Below are positions 1 through 4,869 of a stretch of DNA of 7,436 bases, one piece after another. The stretch is taken from assembly GCA_017552845.1 (NCBI GenBank), contig JAFZOE010000242.1, positions 1 through 7,436 of the forward strand. The letters run 5' to 3'. A program made the position numbers and the translations under genes. How positions within the stretch are numbered: the first letter of the stretch is position 1; every line of letters begins with the position of its first letter. Origin of the DNA: Clostridia bacterium. GTDB lineage: Bacteria; Bacillota; Clostridia; Oscillospirales; Acutalibacteraceae. The notes under the pieces were generated by a model that worked only from the letters and a program-made list of their open reading frames with translations, had not been told where the DNA came from and searched no databases.

Positions 1-1
1 A

Positions 2-376
2 GATAAAAATGCTCCGGCTCAGCTCTGCTTTGTTGGCTGCCCGCATCTCTCGCTCGCTCAGCTCAATGAGTGGACCGAAAATGTCAGCGAAGCTCTCAAA
101 AAGAACGGTCTCTCAAAGGTCAGCGTTCCGACCGTATTCACGGCGGCGCCCGGGGTTATCGAGGCATTTGAAAAGACTCCTCTGAGCGCAAAATTAAAAG
201 AGACGGGCATCGTTCTGAGCTATATATGCCCGCTGATGTATATGAATAACCCTCTCTGCAAGAAAAAGAACGTAATCACAAATTCAAATAAGCTCAGGAC
301 CTATACGACATCGAGATACTGCACAAGTGCCGAAATTCTTGACATAATTACAACAAAGGGAGGTATCGTGAAATGA
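2..376 (+). CDS. Aconitase X (AcnX) catalytic subunit, C-terminal fragment
   Basis: This is the last 124 residues of a protein that begins before the window. The visible part has the look of the end of the AcnX catalytic domain (DUF521): a GCPHLS motif at fragment residues 12-17, CPLMYMNNP at 76-84, and TNSNKL followed by TYTTSRYC at about 93-107. Cysteines at fragment positions 13, 76 and 107 are in or near motif regions where this family binds an Fe-S cluster; which of them are true ligands cannot be settled here. AcnX enzymes are Fe-S dehydratases related to aconitase. Known members dehydrate cis-3-hydroxy-L-proline (bacteria) or phosphomevalonate (archaea). The substrate of this one is unknown, though a bacterial hydroxyproline-type role is the more natural guess. 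Its stop codon overlaps the start of the swivel subunit (ATGA), so the two are surely co-translated and form one enzyme. Confidence 0.85.
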   Translation, partial: DKNAPAQLCFVGCPHLSLAQLNEWTENVSEALKKNGLSKVSVPTVFTAAPGVIEAFEKTPLSAKLKETGIVLSYICPLMYMNNPLCKKKNVITNSNKLRTYTTSRYCTSAEILDIITTKGGIVK

Positions 377-837
377 AACAGTTCAAAGGACGCCCGGTAG
401 TCGCAGGCACCTGCGAAGCCCCCGCACTCGTTTCCCACGGCGGTTTCAACACCCTCGCCTCCTTCCAGGGAGCGCTTCAGTTCGGCGATTTCCCGATTCT
501 CGGCAACAAGTATAAGCAGACCGAATGCGACGACCAGAACAACAAGGATTTATTCGGAAAGCCTATGCTCGGCAAGGCGCTCTGCCTGCCCCAGACTATA
601 GGCTCGACAACCGGCGGCATGGTGCTCTACTGCGCGAATGCGATGGGCAAAGCACCCGCCTGCATGCTCTTCTCGGAGCATATCGATTCGCTCGCGGCGG
701 CAGGTGCGGTTCTCTCCGCTGTCTGGACCGACAAGCCGATGGTTACCATTGACTGCCTCGGTCAGGAATTTCTTGACTATGTAAAGGACGGAATGAAAAT
801 TTCGGTTGCCGAAGACGGCACCGTAACAGTAGAATAA
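373..837 (+). CDS. Aconitase X (AcnX) small/swivel subunit
   Basis: A complete 154-residue protein of the AcnX swivel-domain family (DUF126). It partners with the catalytic subunit just upstream; in some bacteria both are fused in one chain, here they are separate. The ATG overlaps the upstream stop by 4 bases, and a GGGAGG ribosome binding site lies at 358-363, 9 bases before the ATG. Family-like segments are VVAGTCEAPALVS (residues 9-21), LFGKPMLGKALCLP (60-73), the phosphate/substrate-loop-like GSTTGG (77-82), and GKAPACMLFSEHIDSLAAAGAVLSA (92-116, read here only as a region). The loop reads GSTTGG, where I recall many homologues having a serine-rich GSSSGS-type loop; the first Gly-Ser pair, expected to carry the catalytic serine, is kept. 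Likely cytoplasmic. The terminator at 853-878 ends this transcript. The family call is firm; the substrate is not known. Confidence 0.88.
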   Translation: MKQFKGRPVVAGTCEAPALVSHGGFNTLASFQGALQFGDFPILGNKYKQTECDDQNNKDLFGKPMLGKALCLPQTIGSTTGGMVLYCANAMGKAPACMLFSEHIDSLAAAGAVLSAVWTDKPMVTIDCLGQEFLDYVKDGMKISVAEDGTVTVE

Positions 838-846
838 AACAGACGC

Positions 847-890
847 AAAAACGCCCGCAGGAAATAACTCCTGCGGGCATTTATTATTTG
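847..890. terminator. Bidirectional intrinsic terminator between convergent transcripts
   Basis: A perfect 10-bp inverted repeat has arms at 853-862 (GCCCGCAGGA) and 869-878 (TCCTGCGGGC) around a 6-base loop. On the plus strand the stem is followed by ATTTATTATTT. On the minus strand it is followed by five T residues (A run at 847-851). It therefore should stop both the AcnX transcript coming from the left and the ppa transcript coming from the right. It lies 15 bases after the AcnX stop and 13 bases after the ppa stop. Confidence 0.88.
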
Positions 891-891
891 C

Positions 892-1425
892 TTAAAGCTG
901 GAAATTCTGGATATATGAATCGATACATTTCTGGATAATATCTTCCGCAACTGCGCGAGGCTGAACCTCGGTGACCGTTGTATCGGTTTTATGCTCGAGT
1001 GATTTATAAACCTCGAAGAAATGCTTGATTTCCTCAAAGCGGTGAGGCGGAAGCTTATCGATATCCTGATAGAAGCTGTAGTTCGGATCGTTTACGGGAA
1101 CCGCGATGATTTTTTCATCCCTGACGCCGCCGTCCTCCATGATAAGAACGCCGATCGGAACGCACTCGACAATCGTCATCGGGCGGATGATTTCGCTGCA
1201 GAGCACAAGCACATCGAGCGGGTCGCCGTCCGACGCATAGGTGCGCGGAATAAAGCCGTAATTTGCGGGATAATGCGTTGAGGTAAACAGCACGCGGTCA
1301 AGCTTCAGCATACCTGTTTCCTTATCGAGCTCATATTTATTCTTGCCGCCCTTTGAAATCTCGATAACGGCATAGAATTTATCTTTTCTTATTCTTTTGG
1401 GTGATATGTCATGCCAGATATTCAT
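892..1425 (-). CDS. ppa: Inorganic pyrophosphatase, family I
   Basis: A 177-residue soluble pyrophosphatase that hydrolyses PPi to two phosphates, which pulls biosynthetic reactions forward. The length matches the bacterial family I enzyme (E. coli Ppa is about 176). The signature DGDPLDVLV is at residues 66-74, giving the metal-binding aspartates D66, D68 and D71. Other active-site positions line up with E. coli: E22, K30, R44, Y56 (in NYG), D98, D103, K105, Y140 and K141. The segment after YKSLE (EHKTDTTV) is less like the E. coli GKWVKV region, a common variation. The ATG has GGAGA at 1432-1436 on the minus strand, 6 bases upstream. It is the last gene of the hom-lysC-regulator-ppa run, 34 bases after the regulator stop, and ends at the bidirectional terminator. 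Confidence 0.95.
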   Translation of the reverse strand: MNIWHDISPKRIRKDKFYAVIEISKGGKNKYELDKETGMLKLDRVLFTSTHYPANYGFIPRTYASDGDPLDVLVLCSEIIRPMTIVECVPIGVLIMEDGGVRDEKIIAVPVNDPNYSFYQDIDKLPPHRFEEIKHFFEVYKSLEHKTDTTVTEVQPRAVAEDIIQKCIDSYIQNFQL

Positions 1426-1444
1426 ATATGTATCTCCGTTTCAT

Positions 1445-1450
1445 ATTATA
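1445..1450 (-). promoter_or_regulatory. Possible internal -10 box upstream of ppa
   Basis: The short gap between the regulator and ppa contains a perfect TATAAT on the minus strand, 19 bases before the ppa ATG. A start about 7 bases downstream would leave a short leader that still carries the GGAGA ribosome binding site. No TTGACA-like box lies 16-18 bases upstream and there is no TG extension, so this is only a candidate. Confidence 0.25.
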
Positions 1451-1459
1451 ATGGAACCT

Positions 1460-2161
1460 TTATTTTAATCCTTTATAAGCAAGGTATTTGCCTTCAAAAT
1501 CTTCCTTGCGCGAGCGGCTGACTCCGATTTTGCTGCCGTCCATAAGCGAAAGCGTCATTTTCGAATAATCGGTCACATATTTGAGATTCACGATATAACT
1601 CTTGTGGCAGCGGACGAAAAGCTCAGCGGGCAGGACCTTCTCTGCCTCTTCGAGCAGACCGGCGACCTTTATTATATCGCCATCCGTCTTATGGAAAATC
1701 AGGCTTTTGGCACCGCTCTCGATATAGATGATATCGCTGTAAGGAATGCGGATATCCTTGCCCCTGATTTTGCAGGCGTAGTATTTTCCGCCGTCCGTTT
1801 CCTTTGAAGAAGCCGCATCGATATATTTGAAAAGTTTCTCGCTTCTGATGGGTTTGTCAATGAATCCGAAAGGCCTCACGGAGAAGAACACATCGGAAAC
1901 CATCTCGGGATAACCCGAAATGAATACGGTCTTGATTGAGGGCAGTTTGCCCGCAAGGAAATTCGCGATATCGGTGCCGCTCTCATCGGAGAGGGAAATA
2001 TCGATAAACGCGAGCTCGAATTCTTTGCCTTCCTCGAGCAGACGCGAAACATCCGATGAATTCAGCGCGGTCGATACGCTGTAACCGGGGTATTTTTCCG
2101 TGATAAGCTTTGATATTCTTTCAGTGATTATGCTCTGGTCGTCAACAACAAGTATATTCAC
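1460..2161 (-). CDS. LytTR-family response regulator (AgrA/LytR type)
   Basis: A 233-residue two-domain regulator. Residues 1-118 form a receiver domain: acidic pocket D7-D8, phospho-acceptor D54 in FIDISLSD, the switch serine S82 in FISG, and K103 in DKP. Residues 127-231 form a LytTR DNA-binding domain, with the typical FVRCHKSYIVNLKYV signature at 182-196 and IGVSRSRKEDF at 212-222. All phosphorylation residues are intact, so it should be controlled by a histidine kinase, but none is encoded in this window. The start is GTG at 2161, supported by GGAGG at 2170-2174, 8 bases upstream. It sits 39 bases after lysC and 34 bases before ppa, an unusual place for such a regulator. LytTR proteins usually control cell-surface, competence, bacteriocin or quorum functions; its targets here are unknown. 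Confidence 0.93.
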   Translation of the reverse strand: MNILVVDDQSIITERISKLITEKYPGYSVSTALNSSDVSRLLEEGKEFELAFIDISLSDESGTDIANFLAGKLPSIKTVFISGYPEMVSDVFFSVRPFGFIDKPIRSEKLFKYIDAASSKETDGGKYYACKIRGKDIRIPYSDIIYIESGAKSLIFHKTDGDIIKVAGLLEEAEKVLPAELFVRCHKSYIVNLKYVTDYSKMTLSLMDGSKIGVSRSRKEDFEGKYLAYKGLK

Positions 2162-2200
2162 GCCGTCAACCTCCGTTTACATAATTGAAAATAATACGGC

Positions 2201-3415
2201 TCAGTTATCCTCGGGCATAAATGCGTCGTGAACTGCGGTAACAGCCGCGTCAGCATCCTTTTTGTCAATCAGGACGGAAATCTTGATTTCGCTTGTGGAA
2301 ATCATCTGGATATTGATATCGGCCTCAAAGAGAGCTTCAAACATCTTGGCGGCAACGCCGGGATGAGTTTCCATACCCGCGCCGACAACCGAGACCTTCG
2401 CAACATTCTGATCGTCGCACTCAATCGGGCGTCCCTCAAGGAAATCGAGCTCCTTGAGAACCTCAAGCGCCTCATTTGATTTGTCGCTCGAAATGGTGAA
2501 GGTGATATCCTTGGTGTCGTTTCTGCCGACTGACTGGAGAATGATATCAACATTTATATTCTTGGCGGCAAGCTTGCCGAAAATCTTGAATGCGATGCCG
2601 GGAATATTGGGAACGCCGATAATCGAAATTCTTGCGACGTTTTTATCTGCGGTGACGCCTCTGACGAGCATTTTTTCCATTTTTACAGACTCCTTAACTA
2701 AAGTTCCGGGTAATCTCTCAAGGCTTGAGAGAACCTCGATTACTACATTGTATTTCTTTGCCATCTCAACGCTGCGGTTATTGAGCACCTGCGCGCCGAG
2801 AGTCGCGAGCTCAAGCATTTCATCATAGGTGATTTCGTTGAGCTTTATTGCTCTCTTGACCTTGCGCGGGTCGGCAGTATAGACGCCGTCAACATCGGTG
2901 TAAATCTTGCAGCGGTCCGCATGCATTGCAGCGGCGATTGCAACCGCGCTCGTATCCGAGCCTCCTCTGCCGAGGGTGGTGAGATCGTCATATTTGTTGA
3001 GGCCCTGGAAGCCCGCAACAACCACGATATTCTTCTTGGCAAGCTCCTGCTTGATTCTTGAGGTATCAATCTTTTTGATTCTCGCGCTGCCGTGGACGGA
3101 ATTTGTGTTGAATCCCGCCTGCCAGCCGAGAAGCGAGGTTGCTTTGTAGCCGAGCTTTTCGATCGCCATTGAGAGAAGGGATATTGAAATCTGCTCGCCG
3201 GCAGTCATCAGCATATCGAGCTCTCTCTTGTTTGCATTAGGATTGATTTCTCTGGCCTTTTCAATAAGGTCGTCTGTCGTATCGCCCTGCGCGGAAACAA
3301 CGACTACAACATCATTGCCCTCGGCGTAGGAATCGGTGACAATCCGGGCAACATTCATTACCCTCTCGGCGTTGGCAACTGAGCTGCCGCCGAATTTCAT
3401 TACTATAAGTGCCAT
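2201..3415 (-). CDS. lysC: Aspartate kinase (aspartokinase II type)
   Basis: A 404-residue monofunctional aspartokinase that phosphorylates L-aspartate with ATP, the first step toward lysine, threonine and methionine. The kinase domain spans about 1-240: KFGGSS at 7-12, GRGGSDTSA at 149-157 and TDVDGVYTADPR at 173-184. Two ACT domains follow, about 260-330 (ISIIGVPNIPG start) and 338-402 (VSVVGAGMETHPGVA, then MISTSEIKISVLI at 371-383), the usual site of feedback inhibition by lysine and/or threonine. Length is close to B. subtilis LysC (about 408). ATG at 3415 is the only possible start: in frame upstream there is a TGA and no GTG or TTG. Its Shine-Dalgarno is far away and hairpin-separated (see 3413-3446). 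An internal start at codon 246 probably gives a separate regulatory beta subunit of 159 residues. It follows hom by 43 bases. Confidence 0.96.
   Translation of the reverse strand: MALIVMKFGGSSVANAERVMNVARIVTDSYAEGNDVVVVVSAQGDTTDDLIEKAREINPNANKRELDMLMTAGEQISISLLSMAIEKLGYKATSLLGWQAGFNTNSVHGSARIKKIDTSRIKQELAKKNIVVVAGFQGLNKYDDLTTLGRGGSDTSAVAIAAAMHADRCKIYTDVDGVYTADPRKVKRAIKLNEITYDEMLELATLGAQVLNNRSVEMAKKYNVVIEVLSSLERLPGTLVKESVKMEKMLVRGVTADKNVARISIIGVPNIPGIAFKIFGKLAAKNINVDIILQSVGRNDTKDITFTISSDKSNEALEVLKELDFLEGRPIECDDQNVAKVSVVGAGMETHPGVAAKMFEALFEADINIQMISTSEIKISVLIDKKDADAAVTAVHDAFMPEDN
2678..2695 (-). promoter_or_regulatory. lysC: Internal ribosome binding site and ATG for LysC beta subunit
   Basis: Inside lysC on the minus strand, AAGGAG (2690-2695) lies 9 bases before an in-frame ATG (2678-2680), codon 246. 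A second in-frame ATG is at 2669-2671. Starting at 2680 gives 159 residues (2201-2680) made up of both ACT domains. In B. subtilis aspartokinase II a beta subunit of about 163 residues is made in exactly this way from inside the alpha coding sequence. The site here falls at the linker between kinase and ACT domains, so an alpha/beta enzyme is likely. Confidence 0.8.
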
Positions 3416-3446
3416 ATTATCGGTTTGCGGTAAAAACCGCTCCTTT
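3413..3446 (-). promoter_or_regulatory. lysC: lysC ribosome binding site with hairpin in the spacer
   Basis: The only good Shine-Dalgarno, AAAGGAG (3440-3446), is 24 bases from the lysC ATG, too far to work directly. The spacer holds a perfect inverted repeat, CGGTTT (3434-3439) and AAACCG (3421-3426) around a 7-base loop. Folding it leaves 5 unpaired bases (ATAAT) next to the ATG, a normal effective distance. A competing 5-bp hairpin, GCGGT/ACCGC with loop TTTT (3427-3440), would take in the last G of the Shine-Dalgarno. The two folds exclude each other, which could make lysC translation adjustable. Confidence 0.6.
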
Positions 3447-3458
3447 CATAAAATCGTA

Positions 3459-4679
3459 TCAATAATCGGTAACTCTGATGACAGACTTGACTCCGCCGAG
3501 AGCGGCAAGCTTTTCATCGAGTTCCTGCTTTTTAATCATGCCTGTAACAAAAGCGGTTTCGCCTGCGGGAGCGCCTTCAAAGGTGATGAATTCCGCATCC
3601 GCGAAATCGGAAAGAACGCTCTGCTTATCCGCAGATGTCCTGACAAAGAAGCGGGATATAAATTCGCCCTCGCCGAGCACGAAGCCTTCGGGAGCCGAGC
3701 TCCAGCCGAAGGGCTTGCGTCTGTCTGAATGACGCGCGCAGTCAATCACATCCGCCACAACGGCGCTGGCTGTCGGGAGCTTACCCGCTCCCCTGCCGTA
3801 GAAGACAACATCGCCGAGAGCGTTGCCGCGAACGAGAATCGCATTGAAAACATCGTTGACGCAGGCGAGCTGGCTGTCGCCGCTGATGAAGGCGGGAGAA
3901 ACTCTGAGAGAGATATTCTTTCCGCCGTTTTCGGATTTTGCCGAGGCAATGAGTTTGATGACTCCGCCCCAGGCTCTTGCGTATCCGACATCCTCGGAAG
4001 TGATATTGCGTATTCCCTCAACGCAGAAGGAATCGGGCTTCACCTCTTTGCCGAAGCAAAGGTCTGCGAGAATGCATATCTTGCGGCAGGCGTCGATACC
4101 GTCAACATCGGCGCTCGGATCTCTCTCCGCATAGCCGAGGCGCTGGGCGTCCGCGAGCGCATCTTCATAGGCGGTTCCCTGCATAAACATTTTGGTAAGT
4201 ATATAATTGGTGGTGCCGTTTAGAATACCGGCCACCTCTTCGATTTCGTTTGCCGAAAGGCACTGAATTATGGGCCTAATAATCGGAATGCCGCCGCCGA
4301 CGCTCGCCTCAAACAGGAAATTGACATTGTTTTCCTCGGCGAGGGCAAGAAGCTCAAGGCCCTTCGCGGCAACAAGCTCTTTATTTGAGGTAACCACGCT
4401 CTTGCCGGCCTTGAGACATGCGGAAACAAATTCAAACGCGGGGCGAAGGCCGCCCATCGTCTCCACAACCACACCGACAGTTTCATCATTGAGTATGGTA
4501 TTGAAATCTTTGATTACAAGCTTTTCGTTCGGGTCTCCGGGAAAATCGCGCAGATCGAGTATATATTTAAGGTCCAGGCTTTCCTGCAGACTTTTCTTCA
4601 CGATGTGCTCATGGTTCTTTTTAAGGACCTCGGCTACGCCCGAGCCGACCGTGCCGTAACCCATTATCGCAACATTCAT
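3459..4679 (-). CDS. hom: Homoserine dehydrogenase
   Basis: A 406-residue NAD(P)H-dependent enzyme that reduces aspartate-semialdehyde to homoserine, the branch point to threonine and methionine. The Rossmann motif GYGTVG is at residues 7-12, TSNKELVA at 97-104, NGTTNYILTKM at 154-164. The family signature region (182-200) keeps E185, D191, D196 and the catalytic K200 in DVDGIDACRK. GRGAGKLPTASAVVAD is at 295-310. A C-terminal ACT-like domain covers about 338-406 but is compact and lacks the usual PGVL turn. The start at 4679 is chosen because AAGGAGG lies 7 bases upstream and the Rossmann strand begins at once; the frame could extend to an ATG at 4718, but that would put the ribosome binding site inside the gene. 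It is the first gene of the minus-strand block; asd, thrB and thrC are not here. Confidence 0.95.
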   Translation of the reverse strand: MNVAIMGYGTVGSGVAEVLKKNHEHIVKKSLQESLDLKYILDLRDFPGDPNEKLVIKDFNTILNDETVGVVVETMGGLRPAFEFVSACLKAGKSVVTSNKELVAAKGLELLALAEENNVNFLFEASVGGGIPIIRPIIQCLSANEIEEVAGILNGTTNYILTKMFMQGTAYEDALADAQRLGYAERDPSADVDGIDACRKICILADLCFGKEVKPDSFCVEGIRNITSEDVGYARAWGGVIKLIASAKSENGGKNISLRVSPAFISGDSQLACVNDVFNAILVRGNALGDVVFYGRGAGKLPTASAVVADVIDCARHSDRRKPFGWSSAPEGFVLGEGEFISRFFVRTSADKQSVLSDFADAEFITFEGAPAGETAFVTGMIKKQELDEKLAALGGVKSVIRVTDY

Positions 4680-4686
4680 GTAATCG

Positions 4687-4693
4687 CCTCCTT
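4687..4693 (-). promoter_or_regulatory. hom: Strong hom ribosome binding site that fixes the start
   Basis: AAGGAGG on the minus strand, 7 bases before the ATG at 4677-4679. It rules against the upstream in-frame ATG at 4718, which has no such site and would add 13 residues before the Rossmann fold. Confidence 0.88.
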
Positions 4694-4731
4694 GAATCGG
4701 TTTTTGCCGTATAAACAAATATTCATTTTAT

Positions 4732-4740
4732 ATTATCACA
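4732..4740 (-). promoter_or_regulatory. Candidate extended -10 promoter for the hom operon
   Basis: On the minus strand TGTGATAAT gives a TG extension one base before GATAAT (5 of 6 matches to TATAAT). No good -35 is seen at the right distance, which is acceptable for extended -10 promoters. Transcription would start near 4725, leaving a leader of about 45 bases. This is too short for a lysine riboswitch or T-box. Confidence 0.4.
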
Positions 4741-4764
4741 AAAATACAGAATAATAAAGAGAAA

Positions 4765-4815
4765 TTTTGCAGATTTTTAAGAATTTTTGAATTTTGAGGA
4801 TTTTAATTGTAAAAA
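4765..4815. other. Helically phased A/T tracts (possible curved DNA)
   Basis: Runs of four or five T or A are centred near 4766, 4776, 4786, 4793, 4802 and 4813, close to one per helical turn. They lie just upstream of the ytvI -35 box and between the two divergent promoters. Such phased tracts bend DNA and can act like an UP element. That function is inferred only from the spacing. Confidence 0.4.
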
Positions 4816-4835
4816 CAGTATTTATGCAGTATAAT
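4807..4835 (+). promoter_or_regulatory. Sigma-A type promoter for the YtvI-like gene
   Basis: TTGTAA at 4807-4812 (4 of 6 to TTGACA), a 17-base spacer, and a perfect TATAAT at 4830-4835. Transcription should start near 4842, which lies downstream of the first in-frame ATG (4834). That ATG overlaps the -10 box and so cannot be the real start from this promoter. Confidence 0.75.
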
Positions 4836-4854
4836 GTTTTTAATCTGTAATGAC

Positions 4855-4869
4855 GGGGTGAGAGACTTG
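4855..4869 (+). promoter_or_regulatory. Ribosome binding site and TTG start of the YtvI-like gene
   Basis: GGGGTGA (4855-4861) matches the downstream half of the anti-Shine-Dalgarno complement (AAGGAGGTGA). It stands 5 bases before TTG at 4867-4869, the right distance for this half-site. The competing in-frame GTG at 4858 lies inside the binding site, and the ATG at 4834 lies inside the promoter. Confidence 0.65.

Larger units (their letters stand above)
892..4679 (-). other. Putative transcription unit hom-lysC-LytTR regulator-ppa
   Basis: Four minus-strand genes follow each other with gaps of 43, 39 and 34 bases. No convincing terminator (GC stem plus T run) is seen in any gap. The block is bounded by the AT-rich divergent promoter region above 4680 and the bidirectional terminator at 853-878. 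Co-transcription is inferred from spacing; an extra start inside the block, for example before ppa, is possible. Confidence 0.65.

Noticed and set aside
777..1037. Minus-strand frame of 86 codons spanning the AcnX/ppa junction
   Set aside because: It crosses the terminator hairpin and overlaps the end of ppa in another frame; composition Ser/Arg-rich as expected of a shadow frame.
2161..2200. Possible hairpin GCCGT/ACGGC in the lysC-regulator gap
   Set aside because: Only 5 bp with a loop of about 30 bases and no T run; too weak to be a terminator or switch.
3729..4223. Open frame of 164 codons on the plus strand inside hom
   Set aside because: It is antisense to a clear homoserine dehydrogenase, has no recognisable domain and no ribosome binding site I would trust; it follows from the codon bias of hom.
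4680..4718. Longer hom protein starting at the ATG at 4718
   Set aside because: It would put the AAGGAGG at 4687-4693 inside the gene and add 13 residues before a Rossmann strand that normally starts the protein.
4680..4806. Possible lysine riboswitch or T-box leader upstream of hom
   Set aside because: The spacer to the divergent promoter is only about 127 bases, AT-rich, with no multi-helix fold, no terminator and no T-box-like sequence; a lysine riboswitch would need more room.
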